DNA from: Christensenellaceae bacterium
GTDB lineage: Bacteria; Bacillota; Clostridia; Christensenellales; DTU072
Direction: 5' to 3'
Assembly (NCBI GenBank): GCA_031259965.1
Contig: JAIRKT010000089.1
Location: 1-43,818 of the forward strand
Length of the DNA stretch: 43,818 nt
Positions 20,479 to 29,299 of the stretch are shown piece by piece. A program made the position numbers and the translations under genes. The first letter of the stretch is position 1. Each line of letters begins with the position of its first letter. The notes beneath the pieces were generated by a model. It had not been told where the DNA came from. It did not search any database and saw only the letters and a program-made list of their open reading frames with translations.

Positions 20479-21024
20479 CTAACCTTTGTAGTGCTTTAAT
20501 CCTGCGTACCGCTCTTCTTCACTATATATACAACCACAATATTTTTGCATGTAGAGTCCCATTTCTCGCGCCTTGCTTTGCCCTTCTCTAAAATGTGGTC
20601 TGAAATCTCTGTATACAAACTCAATACCATTTTTTTCTGACATCAATTGCGCATATTTAATAATTTTGTCATGATTCTGGTAAGGACTTATTAACAGAGT
20701 AGTAGAAAATGCCTCATATCCATTTTGGGATGCAAATTGTGCTGTCTTTTCAACTCTTCTCATATAACAATAATCACATCTTGCTTCTAAATCATTTGAC
20801 ACAGCACTAACAAATGAACGCAGCCCATATTCATCAATTATCTCTAATGATAATGCAATATTCTCTGCATAACTAATTAAAGTATCTAAACGCCTTAGAT
20901 ATTCGGTTTTAGGATGTATATTTGTGTTATACCAAAACCCTGTTACCTCTATACCTTCATTTCTTAAAATTTCAATACATTTCACAGAGCATGGTGCACA
21001 ACAAGTGTGTAATAATAGTTTCAT
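20479..21024 (-). CDS. queH: Epoxyqueuosine reductase QueH
   Basis: This 181-residue protein has the QueH (former DUF208) cysteine pattern: HTCCAPC at the N terminus, CDYCYMRR in the middle and YCGCIYS near the C terminus, which ligate an iron-sulfur cluster and metal. QueH reduces epoxyqueuosine to queuosine in the wobble position of GUN-anticodon tRNAs, in the cytosol, and replaces QueG in many anaerobes. The length is normal. It starts 35 bases after the ABC exporter on the same strand and has no clear ribosome site, so it may be co-transcribed with it. Confidence 0.92.
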   Translation of the reverse strand: MKLLLHTCCAPCSVKCIEILRNEGIEVTGFWYNTNIHPKTEYLRRLDTLISYAENIALSLEIIDEYGLRSFVSAVSNDLEARCDYCYMRRVEKTAQFASQNGYEAFSTTLLISPYQNHDKIIKYAQLMSEKNGIEFVYRDFRPHFREGQSKAREMGLYMQKYCGCIYSEEERYAGLKHYKG

Positions 21025-21059
21025 TTAGGTTTTTAAAAGTCCTTTGGTTATTTATAGTT

Positions 21060-22781
21060 TCATTTTTCCTGCTGGAGCGCATAGTATTTTGCATATAAGC
21101 CACGTGCTGCGATCAACTCTTCATGCGTTCCACTCTCAATTATTCTGCCGTTATCTACTGTCATGATAATGTCAGCGTTTCTTATTGTACTCAATCGATG
21201 CGCTATAACAATAGTAGTTCTGTTCTTTGATAATTCAACTAATGCCTGTTGGATTAGACTCTCGTTTTCATTATCAAGCGCTGATGTCGCCTCATCTAAA
21301 ATGAGAATTTTTGGATTTTTGAGAAAAACACGTGCAATTGAAATCCTTTGTTTTTGTCCTCCTGATAATTTTGCACCTCGTTCGCCTACAAATGTATCAT
21401 AACCCTCTGGTAATGATAATATGAAATCATGCAGATTAGCCATACGAGCCGCATTCATTAACTCCTCTTCACTTGCATCTGGATTTCCATATGCAATATT
21501 TTCTCGCACAGATCCACTAAAAATATATGTGTCTTGTTGCACAACCCCAATTGATCGTCTCAAAGAGGAAATAGTAAACTTATCTATATTTTCGCCATCA
21601 ATTAAAATCTCACCCGATGATGGTTCGTAAAAACGTGGGAGCAGAGAGCAAACCGTGGTTTTACCACCACCAGATGGTCCTACAAATGCAACAGTTTGTC
21701 CACTTTTTATCTTGAAACTAATACCATTTAAAACCTCGAGAGGTTTTTCATATGCAAAGTATATATCTTTATATTCTACTATTCCGGATTGAACAACAAG
21801 CGCCCTAGCGTTTTTTGTGTCTTGTATCTCAGGTTCAGTTTCTATGACATCTATAAATCTTCTGAATCCAGAGAAACCACGCTGAAATGTTTCTGTGAAG
21901 TTTACTAGTATTTCAATAGGACTTATAAATATTCCTATATATAGAAAATACATAGCAAATTCAACAGCGTTTAAACTACCTGTAGTTAAAAAGAATGCCC
22001 CAGATATTAAGGCGGCGACATACAAAAGCCCTTGGAACAATGAATTTATAGAATGATAAATACCCATTGCCCTATAAGACTGGCTTTTGCTCTCTAAGAA
22101 AGCATCGTTCGCATTATCAAATTTCCTATGTTCAATGCTCTCACCTGTGAATGATTTGATTACTTTTATCCCTAGCAAACTATCTTGTACTCGCGCGTTA
22201 ATTCCAGCTATCCGTTTTCGGTTTGCAGTGAATATGTTTCTCATCCGTCTATTCATAAACAAACTAAATATAATCATCAACACAACAACAGCCGTTAAGA
22301 TTAAAGTGATCTGCCAGTTAATCATGGATAATAAGATTAAAGAACCTGTTATTTTTAGTAATGAGATAATAATGTTCTCAGGCCCGTGATGCGCAAACTC
22401 TGAAATATCAAATAAATCAGACACTAATTTGCTCACCATTTCACCAGAATTATTTCTATCGTAATAGGAAAATGTGAGTTTTTGATAATGGTAGAAAAGT
22501 TGTCTTCTCATGTCTCCTTCCATTCTTGCACCCATTATATGCCCCCACGATGTGATAAAATATTGGCAGAAGAATTTTACAGCATAAAATAAAAGTAGTA
22601 TTATCGCTATGTATATTACAGTGTTTAAAACAGCATTTCCAGACGGAATCAAAGTAAGTGTTATATATTTTAAAATTTGCGGGAATGCTAAATCTACAGA
22701 GGATACTACTATTGCGCAGAAAAGGTCTATTGAAAAAAGTAATTTGTATGGTTTGTAGTAATTTATAAATTTTTTGAGCAT
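21060..22781 (-). CDS. MsbA/BmrA-like ABC exporter
   Basis: This 573-residue half-transporter has about six transmembrane helices (residues 1-300) and an ATPase domain with Walker A GPSGGGKTT (about 367-375), Q-loop VQQDTYIF, signature LSGGQKQR (about 469-476), Walker B ILILDEATSALD (about 489-500) and H-loop IAHR. All catalytic residues are present. It probably works as a homodimer exporting lipids or drugs. The gene has a near-consensus promoter 6 bases before the ATG and no Shine-Dalgarno site, so translation is probably leaderless. Confidence 0.92.
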   Translation of the reverse strand: MLKKFINYYKPYKLLFSIDLFCAIVVSSVDLAFPQILKYITLTLIPSGNAVLNTVIYIAIILLLFYAVKFFCQYFITSWGHIMGARMEGDMRRQLFYHYQKLTFSYYDRNNSGEMVSKLVSDLFDISEFAHHGPENIIISLLKITGSLILLSMINWQITLILTAVVVLMIIFSLFMNRRMRNIFTANRKRIAGINARVQDSLLGIKVIKSFTGESIEHRKFDNANDAFLESKSQSYRAMGIYHSINSLFQGLLYVAALISGAFFLTTGSLNAVEFAMYFLYIGIFISPIEILVNFTETFQRGFSGFRRFIDVIETEPEIQDTKNARALVVQSGIVEYKDIYFAYEKPLEVLNGISFKIKSGQTVAFVGPSGGGKTTVCSLLPRFYEPSSGEILIDGENIDKFTISSLRRSIGVVQQDTYIFSGSVRENIAYGNPDASEEELMNAARMANLHDFILSLPEGYDTFVGERGAKLSGGQKQRISIARVFLKNPKILILDEATSALDNENESLIQQALVELSKNRTTIVIAHRLSTIRNADIIMTVDNGRIIESGTHEELIAARGLYAKYYALQQEK

Positions 22782-22787
22782 ACTAAA

Positions 22788-22816
22788 ATTATACCATTAT
22801 TAATCAATTATATCAA
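22788..22816 (-). promoter_or_regulatory. Sigma-A promoter giving a leaderless transcript
   Basis: On the minus strand TTGATA (22816-22811), 17 bases, TATAAT (22793-22788), then 6 bases to the ATG at 22781. The expected start of transcription is the start codon itself. Confidence 0.7.
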
Positions 22817-23083
22817 ACCAAAATTTGATTTCTAAAAATAGTAAAACAATTCTAAATAGGCAGCTTGTTAGAATTTCATAGCAATATATGCAAATTTAAC
22901 TATTGAAATAGCTATTTAAATAGAGATTGAAAATAATCACAAGTTGAACAATTTTCATTTGTTTAAATCTAAAACCAAAACCCGGTTTTGCCTCTAAAAT
23001 TTACATTTTTTTACTTCAAAAATCACTTTACCTAACTTTTTAAAAATATTTTTAATATTTTGAAAAAATGTTATTAAATTTAA
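22817..23083. other. AT-rich gap between divergent ABC exporter and tRNA cluster
   Basis: No gene is seen. It contains a short hairpin (CAAAACC/GGTTTTG, 22976-22990) of unknown meaning. It belongs to a 374-base gap whose two ends hold the promoters listed separately. Confidence 0.4.
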
Positions 23084-23112
23084 TTGACAACTCTCGTATA
23101 ATAATATATTAT
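23084..23112 (+). promoter_or_regulatory. Sigma-A promoter of the tRNA cluster
   Basis: TTGACA (23084-23089), 17 bases, TATTAT (23107-23112), 43 bases before the first tRNA. The five tRNA genes are closely spaced and share one terminator, so one transcript is likely. Confidence 0.65.
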
Positions 23113-23155
23113 ATTTCAAGTTGCTAACATCGTTAACAACGATCGTACCATATAA

Positions 23156-23232
23156 CGGGGTGTAGCGCAGTTTGGTAGCGCACTTGGTTTGGGACCAAGG
23201 GGCCGGGAGTTCGAATCTCTTCACCCCGACCA
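23156..23232 (+). tRNA. tRNA-Pro (UGG)
   Basis: Acceptor stem CGGGGTG/CACCCCG, anticodon loop TTTGGGA with TGG, T arm with GTTCGAAT, discriminator A and an encoded CCA. Confidence 0.97.
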
Positions 23233-23253
23233 GGTTGCAAAAAAATTTAATAG

Positions 23254-23330
23254 GGGCTTTTAGCTCAGTTGGTCAGAGCGGTCGGCTCATAACCGATTGG
23301 TCCGCGGTTCGAGTCCGTGAAAGCCCACCA
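23254..23330 (+). tRNA. tRNA-Met (CAU)
   Basis: Acceptor stem GGGCTTT/AAAGCCC, anticodon loop CTCATAA with CAT, encoded CCA. The fully paired first acceptor position excludes an initiator tRNA. Elongator Met is most likely; a lysidine-modified Ile tRNA is the alternative. Confidence 0.93.
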
Positions 23331-23350
23331 CTTTAAAAAATTTCATATGC

Positions 23351-23427
23351 GGTCCGGTAGTTCAGTTGGTTAGAACGCTAGCCTGTCACGCTAGAGGTCG
23401 AGGGTTCGAGTCCCTTCCGGATCGCCA
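23351..23427 (+). tRNA. tRNA-Asp (GUC)
   Basis: Acceptor stem GGTCCGG/CCGGATC with one G-U pair, anticodon loop CTGTCAC with GTC, discriminator G, encoded CCA. A GUN anticodon, so a queuosine target for the nearby QueH pathway. Confidence 0.97.
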
Positions 23428-23445
23428 CTTTTGTCTTAAACTTTA

Positions 23446-23521
23446 GCCTTGGTAGCTCAGTCGGTAGAGCAATGGACTGAAAATCCATGTGTCGGTGGTT
23501 CGATTCCGCCCCAAGGCACCA
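23446..23521 (+). tRNA. tRNA-Phe (GAA)
   Basis: Acceptor stem GCCTTGG/CCAAGGC, anticodon loop CTGAAAA with GAA, encoded CCA. Confidence 0.97.
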
Positions 23522-23536
23522 AATAACCCAATTCCT

Positions 23537-23613
23537 GCTGGCTTAGCTCAATCAGGCAGAGCAGCTGATTTGTAATCAGCAGGTTGATGGTTCAATTCCA
23601 TTAGCCAGCTCCA
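23537..23613 (+). tRNA. tRNA-Thr (UGU)
   Basis: Acceptor stem GCTGGCT/AGCCAGC, anticodon loop TTTGTAA with TGT, discriminator T, encoded CCA. Confidence 0.97.
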
Positions 23614-23634
23614 CTCTTTTATGGGTTAATCGGA

Positions 23635-23690
23635 ACTATGTTTCTTGACGCGCTAATATCTTTCTGCGTCAAGAGGCATAGTCTTTTTTA
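23635..23690 (+). terminator. Rho-independent terminator of the tRNA cluster
   Basis: ACTATG...CTTGACGC pairs with GCGTCAAG...CATAGT (23635-23682), with a matching TTT/AGG internal bulge, followed by CTTTTTTA. Confidence 0.9.
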
Positions 23691-23762
23691 TTCTATTATT
23701 GTGTATTATTTGCTGCTTTAGTATGTTTTTTACTCTACTCATAAAAAATCTTCCTATTTCTC

Positions 23763-23791
23763 TTGACAAATCTAGCAAAAAATTGTAAAAT
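23763..23791 (+). promoter_or_regulatory. Sigma-A promoter of the c-di-GMP riboswitch operon
   Basis: TTGACA (23763-23768), 17 bases, TAAAAT (23786-23791). It lies about 80 bases before the riboswitch aptamer, giving a leader of about 460 bases to the first gene. Confidence 0.8.
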
Positions 23792-23870
23792 ATGCTGTGC
23801 ACATTTTGTTTACTTCCATTTTTTTGGAAGTCTTCATATGTCTAGATATCATTAATTCATAATTTGTTAA

Positions 23871-23943
23871 GAGCAAACCAGGTGAAAGCCTGCGACGCAA
23901 AACTGAAGGATCTACGTCATTTTAGATACGATAGCCAGTTGCC
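23871..23943 (+). ncRNA. c-di-GMP-I (GEMM-I) riboswitch aptamer
   Basis: The conserved GEMM-I parts appear in order: GCAAACC, a P2 stem AGG/CCT capped by a GAAA tetraloop (23884-23887), the strictly conserved GACGCAAA, a P3 stem (ACTG...ATCTA/TAGAT...CAGT), and the closing ATAGCC with GTTGCC, where TTGC pairs with GCAA to form P1. The aptamer senses cyclic di-GMP, the second messenger of the sessile state. It is followed at once by an overlapping terminator and controls the operon starting at 24261. Confidence 0.93.
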
Positions 23944-23974
23944 AATGCATTTGTTGTTATTCACTGGCTTTTTT
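23933..23974 (+). terminator. Riboswitch expression platform: terminator overlapping the aptamer
   Basis: AGCCAGT (23933-23939) pairs with ACTGGCT (23963-23969), followed by a T run to 23974. The left arm is also the 3' strand of aptamer P3 and touches P1, so aptamer and terminator exclude each other. Ligand binding should prevent termination, an ON switch. Confidence 0.8.
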
Positions 23975-24260
23975 GTTATTCAAAACCTTGTGAATTTCTT
24001 CAGATCAAATTGATGCTATTGTCTATTTTTAGTGGAGGCCATCTTACACAACCGACAGGTTTGTTCTTAATATCTCTCAGAACATGAGGGTTTGAATTTC
24101 AAACTTTAATGAGCGAATTTAATTCAAATTGTTTATGCTAATACTATACCATTGCATTCTGGGTTTGCTTTTATGATTTTTGCTTCTACTCGTCGTTTAA
24201 TTCCAATCTCACTTCACTCAAATTGCTTATGACAATGATTAGGAGAATTTACACGTAGTT
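23975..24260 (+). other. Long leader between riboswitch and first gene
   Basis: 286 bases without a convincing ORF. It has short inverted repeats (GTTCT/AGAAC at 24063-24083; GTTTGAA/TTCAAAC overlapping at 24090-24104) of unknown meaning. The ribosome site AGGAG (24241-24245) is 15 bases from the ATG, unusually far. Confidence 0.5.
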
Positions 24261-27200
24261 ATGATAAAGCGTTTTTTCAAACTACATATATATTCAATAG
24301 TTTTATTGATTATCATATTCACCACTATGGCTTTTATAGGTTTTTCTGTCTATGCTGCTCTCACTCGCACCGTTGATTTTAATTATGCATATTTGTCTGG
24401 TACAGATGTCTTTTATCTTGAATCTACGCAACCTTCTACATATTACAAAACTTTCGCAGTTCTAACAACAACCAACTCAATATCAGTTCAAATACATAGG
24501 GACGATAAAACAAACAAAGTCCAATACACCAAGTTAGATTTGTTGGTCTTTTCTAATGGCGTCGAAGCAACATATTCTGCACCAGGGGTAACTACTAGAC
24601 ATACTAATGTCTCTACAAGTAGTATAAGTTATACAAATTGCTCAATAATCGAAAACATTACATATCAAACTTCTAATTATACTATAACTATTACAAACCC
24701 ACCCACATCACAAGCATTGTACGTGATTGTAATTGCTCGTCCTGAGTACTATTATGAAAAAGTCGTAAGTGGTACTACAACAGGCTACACTGCCACAACA
24801 CCTAACAGATATGTTGTCGACTTGTTTGACCTCGAAATGTTAAACAACGAAGAGTTATACAACTTCTATACTGACCCCAAATTGCCTATGCACAGGCAGC
24901 CCTATTACAAAAACGTTTATTTCTTAAGTGATTTTGTCGTAAACCGCGAATTGGTTATAAATTATCCTGGTTTTTTCAACCTCCTTCTTGCAAATATCAC
25001 TCTAACATCGCCCTTGACTATAAAACATACGGCTGAAGGAACATTCGATATCAAAACAATGCTTGGTAAAATTAACAACACTGCAGCCAAAGTTACAATT
25101 GATACACCTAATGCCTACTATAGTGAATCAGGGAGCACGGATTCATCAAGTACTAACTTTGTTTTCACAAACGCTACTAATTTTGAAAAGAAATGTGCAA
25201 TAGATTTTTCTGATCCACTGAATGTTACAGCGCTAGATTCTTTATTAATTGATTCAATTGCTTTCGTAGAAAATATTGTGCCTTATCAATTAATAAAGGA
25301 TTTACTTTTACCCAACGAATATCAATCACTAGGCGTTGAATACACCTATAAATTGTACGATTCTACATCCAGCTTGCTAGGCTCTATAACAGATTTAGAC
25401 ATAAATAAATGGCGAAGCACATCAACTATTACTTGTAAACTAGAAGTCATTGCAAGTTTCAATGATACTACAAAATCAAAGTTTGTAGATGTTACCTTGC
25501 TAGGGACTGACGAGTCTTCAATCGCTAAAGGTCTAGCCACCGCCTATCAGTATTTGAGTGAGAAAACTGGTATTTTGCTGCCAGAAATAGATATACTCAC
25601 GTCAACTACCACGAATAATTTTATTTCTTCTATTAAGCAAAAATTAGAGGCGGCAGAATTAATGCGCACTTTCTTAAATGAAACTGGCTTAACTAAAAAC
25701 TTTACAATGGTCTTATCCTCCACTACACCACTTGATTTTGAATTTGGAGAAGAGCATTATAAACGAGTTGATTTGAATTATGATAGTACCACGTTAAATT
25801 ATAAAATCTCTTTTAGTTCAGATCCAACAACAGCAGATTCAACTTACTATGATCTTGATTCTGTTGATTTCTTTATTGCACCACAAACCCTCCTTCTATT
25901 AGCAGGTATAGGCGAAATGAAGATTACAATCGGGTCCTCAGATGCAACAACTGATTTCTACATTTATGGCATTTCTTTTATTGAGCAACAAAGATATTTA
26001 GAGCGTATTGTTGAGACAAAATATTTGTCATCTAAAGACGCAATTGTAAATTTACTTCATATAGATTCTGGACGCATATACAGTGGGCCTTCCGATATTG
26101 CTGTCGATTATGCTTTTAATTTAGATAATATTACTTATCATTTGTACTATGTAGCGGCAGCGGATGCTGACTATCTAACGAATTTTAATAATTCATATGC
26201 TAATCGAAAAAACCATTTTGACACCTTAGTATCAAATAATCAGATAATAACTCATCCCTCAGCCCCTCCTAACGATATTACATATGATTCATTATTTAAC
26301 ATCAACCTAACCACTGGCGAATTGACTTTAAAGCAAGATGCCTATGTCAACGTAGCCGATGGTTATGCTCTAATAATGAAAATTGATTTTATCTATGATA
26401 CTAATGTAGTTTTACCAACGGGTGTTGAGGATTTTGCAACATATCGCAAATTAACTATTCCAAAAAAGGGTTTAGGTGGTGATGAATCTACACAATACTT
26501 GCTTGGTGACACTTTTGCGTCATATTTTAATTCTTTGCCTGATGGAATGCTTATAGATTCAACTGCATCCACATACGACGCAGATGGAATACTGCAAACT
26601 ACTGGATCCGCCTTCATGTTTAAACCCGATTTAAATAGTAATTTAATAGGTCTTACCATGTATATACAAAATCAGGATGAAGTTATTGATTTCTGCACTT
26701 TTGTTAACCCAGATCCAAAACACCCTTACTGGTGGCAGATAGTAATTGATATTAACAAAATTCCACCATCTAACACTATTGTGTATGTTGTAGCAGAGTT
26801 CTCTCTATATCTAACTGGCACACCAACTTTATTATCTGAACAACTATATTCATTTATTATACCAGGTATTTATAGAGTAGGTCCAGGTTTAGACTTTGAA
26901 TCCACTCACTTATATCAGTATCTAATGAACGTAACCGATGGTGCTAATAACCTCTTGTATGGTCATTTTCAAGACCCTAATAGTCAAGAAAAATTTCTTC
27001 TAGTTGATTATACTTCAAAAGAGGTCGACACATTAACTATAACAAGGGCTTTACTCCTAGACCCACAATATACTGACGGAACTCCTTTACCAACTGATGG
27101 ATTTAATATTAAGGGCATAGAGTTATTAACTAACACAACGAAAATGATTTTTACGAATATTCCCAAGTTTGTAAGTTTGAGCCCATTTTCCCTTATAACA

Positions 27201-28178
27201 AATTCTGTTATAACTGAATTAACTTTCACTAATTGCGCCTTAACTAACGCATTACTCGACACCAGGGCTCTCTATTCAGTTAATTCACTACTTAAACTTA
27301 ATCTAACTAACAACCCTTCAGTAACAAGGCTCTCTAAACCCACCATCAATGGAGTCCTTGTTAACACTGATAACGGCCACAATGAAACTGAACTCGTTTT
27401 TGAGCCTTACTTTTATCGTTCTATTACAACTTTGATTCTAAGAACAACAGGTGTGTCACAAATCAGGGATATCACAACTCTACCATTTATAGTTGATTTG
27501 AATCTTGAGGATACCCCCGTAACCATGTTTTACCCTCTTAATTCACTAGAAAGACTAAAAAGAGTTTATTTAGACTGGACTATCACTTCGCGTACTGATA
27601 CCCGTGTCTTCGATAGATCCCTGCCTACTGATGATACTACAGTAAGCAAATATTTCTATGCTGATGGACTCGTTAATATACCAGAATACGTAACATTAAT
27701 AGTTAAAAAACTGGTATCTATTTACTACGTGCCTAGCGCTGGTGCTGCATCTACTTTAATGGAAATAGGCGAGAACAAATATATTACAAATGATGCATAT
27801 GATTCTTCCTCTATTTTAAATAGTATATATGCATTTAACATTCAATATGACACAATTAAATTCCCTGGAAAAGTTTTCCATTCAAATTTACAGATTGGAA
27901 CCACATATGGAACACGACAGGAAGTTTATGTAAGATATATTCTAGGTAATTTAGTTGATACTGGTCCTAAATATCTCAAGTCCAGAGCTTTTAATCATTA
28001 CGGCACGGCAACAAGTGGGGATCCTCATTCCACATCCGATTTAAACCAGCTTGACGATTCAATAAAACCTTCAGTAGATGTTTGGGATAACCGATTGGTT
28101 TTTATAATAGCAGAAACAACATATAAAGGATGTAGAACATTTAAAGTGTTCCCAGTCACATTCAGGAGCGCTGCGTAA
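24261..28178 (+). CDS. Large c-di-GMP-controlled surface protein with leucine-rich region
   Basis: This 1305-residue protein starts with a basic stretch and one hydrophobic segment (about residues 9-32, ending GFSVYAALTRT), a signal peptide or membrane anchor. The rest is extracellular in character: rich in Thr, Ser, Asn, Tyr and Asp, few cysteines, beta-strand-like repeats. Residues of about 945-1110 contain leucine-rich repeat-like units (ITELTFTNCALTN, LLKLNLTNNPSV, ITTLILRTTGVSQI, VDLNLEDTPVTMF). No LPxTG motif or C-terminal anchor is seen. It is the first gene after the c-di-GMP riboswitch and overlaps the next by one base (TAATG). I infer an adhesin or matrix component; no family recognised for the whole protein. 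Confidence 0.85.
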   Translation: MIKRFFKLHIYSIVLLIIIFTTMAFIGFSVYAALTRTVDFNYAYLSGTDVFYLESTQPSTYYKTFAVLTTTNSISVQIHRDDKTNKVQYTKLDLLVFSNGVEATYSAPGVTTRHTNVSTSSISYTNCSIIENITYQTSNYTITITNPPTSQALYVIVIARPEYYYEKVVSGTTTGYTATTPNRYVVDLFDLEMLNNEELYNFYTDPKLPMHRQPYYKNVYFLSDFVVNRELVINYPGFFNLLLANITLTSPLTIKHTAEGTFDIKTMLGKINNTAAKVTIDTPNAYYSESGSTDSSSTNFVFTNATNFEKKCAIDFSDPLNVTALDSLLIDSIAFVENIVPYQLIKDLLLPNEYQSLGVEYTYKLYDSTSSLLGSITDLDINKWRSTSTITCKLEVIASFNDTTKSKFVDVTLLGTDESSIAKGLATAYQYLSEKTGILLPEIDILTSTTTNNFISSIKQKLEAAELMRTFLNETGLTKNFTMVLSSTTPLDFEFGEEHYKRVDLNYDSTTLNYKISFSSDPTTADSTYYDLDSVDFFIAPQTLLLLAGIGEMKITIGSSDATTDFYIYGISFIEQQRYLERIVETKYLSSKDAIVNLLHIDSGRIYSGPSDIAVDYAFNLDNITYHLYYVAAADADYLTNFNNSYANRKNHFDTLVSNNQIITHPSAPPNDITYDSLFNINLTTGELTLKQDAYVNVADGYALIMKIDFIYDTNVVLPTGVEDFATYRKLTIPKKGLGGDESTQYLLGDTFASYFNSLPDGMLIDSTASTYDADGILQTTGSAFMFKPDLNSNLIGLTMYIQNQDEVIDFCTFVNPDPKHPYWWQIVIDINKIPPSNTIVYVVAEFSLYLTGTPTLLSEQLYSFIIPGIYRVGPGLDFESTHLYQYLMNVTDGANNLLYGHFQDPNSQEKFLLVDYTSKEVDTLTITRALLLDPQYTDGTPLPTDGFNIKGIELLTNTTKMIFTNIPKFVSLSPFSLITNSVITELTFTNCALTNALLDTRALYSVNSLLKLNLTNNPSVTRLSKPTINGVLVNTDNGHNETELVFEPYFYRSITTLILRTTGVSQIRDITTLPFIVDLNLEDTPVTMFYPLNSLERLKRVYLDWTITSRTDTRVFDRSLPTDDTTVSKYFYADGLVNIPEYVTLIVKKLVSIYYVPSAGAASTLMEIGENKYITNDAYDSSSILNSIYAFNIQYDTIKFPGKVFHSNLQIGTTYGTRQEVYVRYILGNLVDTGPKYLKSRAFNHYGTATSGDPHSTSDLNQLDDSIKPSVDVWDNRLVFIIAETTYKGCRTFKVFPVTFRSAA

Positions 28179-29299
28179 TGAAAGAGTTAAAAAACAAAAC
28201 TTTAATTACTTCGATCGTTACATTATTAATAGTAGTGTTCCTTGGTGTTGGTGTTTTATGGGCATGGTTCTATGAAGAAGAAACAAAAGGTATTCTGCCA
28301 ACATCAACTGGCGATCTCCATGCTAAATTTGAATTGTATTCTGGACGTGATCGCATGCTCGATGGCAGATTAGACCCATTAGAGCTTACGGTTCAGGCAA
28401 ACGCACCAAGAACAACCAAGTTATACCAATATTATAAAAAAACCAATGCAACTTTAACTACAGGAGTTGATGATTTTTTGAATAGTTGGTTAAGTGTTGC
28501 TGTTGGGCGCACCGTATCATTTAAGATGCTAGCTACTGTCTTAAAAGATTCTCCTAATGGTATATTCGAATTAGGATTTTCAGAAATAGCCCATTATTTT
28601 TATCTCAATCCTCTCAACTATCTTGATATTAATACTTATCCAACAACACTCTCCCCTATTGCTAATTATCTTAAAACTTTATCTAGTAACAAAGGTGATT
28701 TTAGTACTCTTATAGCAACTACTGCCTTTCAAAATTATCTAAGTCAACATGTTGCTAGACTAATGTATGTTTTGGTTGTTGACGCTGTAAGAATATATAC
28801 AGACGCAAACGGTACTGAATTTTCTGCATTTAATACTGGCTACGAAAAAATGGTTAAAACAAGCGTAACATCTGAAGCCACTGATCTGGGGATTTCAACA
28901 ATTACTATACCAAAATCAAACTATTATTTGCATGAGATTTCTCATTGTGAACCTATTGTCTCAAATATTTTAGTTGAGAGTGAACAACTAATAGAAGTGG
29001 ATTTCCATTTAACCGCAGTCGATGAAGAAGAGGCAATTCAAGAATACCAGACCTATTTAACAAACAACAAGACAACTCTATCTGCTAGGGCTGCGTCATA
29101 CATAAAAAATATTTCACCACTTTATTCCTTATTAACTACCACACAACAAAGCAACCTGTCTACTATAAGTGATAACTTTATAGATGATATGAGCCAGGTT
29201 GAAATATCATATATACTAGGTGAAATTGGTGAGCGAAAACTCTTGTTTAATATAGATCGAATAAATGCTTATATAAGATCTATTGTAGGTGGTGTTTAA
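28178..29299 (+). CDS. Secreted/anchored protein with SipW-type N-terminal motif
   Basis: This 373-residue protein has one hydrophobic segment (about residues 9-29) ending in WAWFYEEE, close to the AWFT/D motif after the hydrophobic core of SipW-processed substrates such as TasA and camelysin. The rest is soluble, with few cysteines and a C-terminal half with long helices. AGGAG lies 9 bases before the ATG, which overlaps the stop of the first gene (TAATG). It belongs to the riboswitch operon. I infer a fibre or matrix subunit; the family is not identified and no SipW-type peptidase gene is in the window. Confidence 0.8.
   Translation: MKELKNKTLITSIVTLLIVVFLGVGVLWAWFYEEETKGILPTSTGDLHAKFELYSGRDRMLDGRLDPLELTVQANAPRTTKLYQYYKKTNATLTTGVDDFLNSWLSVAVGRTVSFKMLATVLKDSPNGIFELGFSEIAHYFYLNPLNYLDINTYPTTLSPIANYLKTLSSNKGDFSTLIATTAFQNYLSQHVARLMYVLVVDAVRIYTDANGTEFSAFNTGYEKMVKTSVTSEATDLGISTITIPKSNYYLHEISHCEPIVSNILVESEQLIEVDFHLTAVDEEEAIQEYQTYLTNNKTTLSARAASYIKNISPLYSLLTTTQQSNLSTISDNFIDDMSQVEISYILGEIGERKLLFNIDRINAYIRSIVGGV

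Noticed and set aside
22976-22990. CAAAACC/GGTTTTG hairpin as a terminator
   Set aside because: No T run follows on either strand close enough and no gene ends there.
23254-23330. Initiator tRNA (fMet)
   Set aside because: The first acceptor pair is G-C and matched; initiator tRNAs have an unpaired first position.
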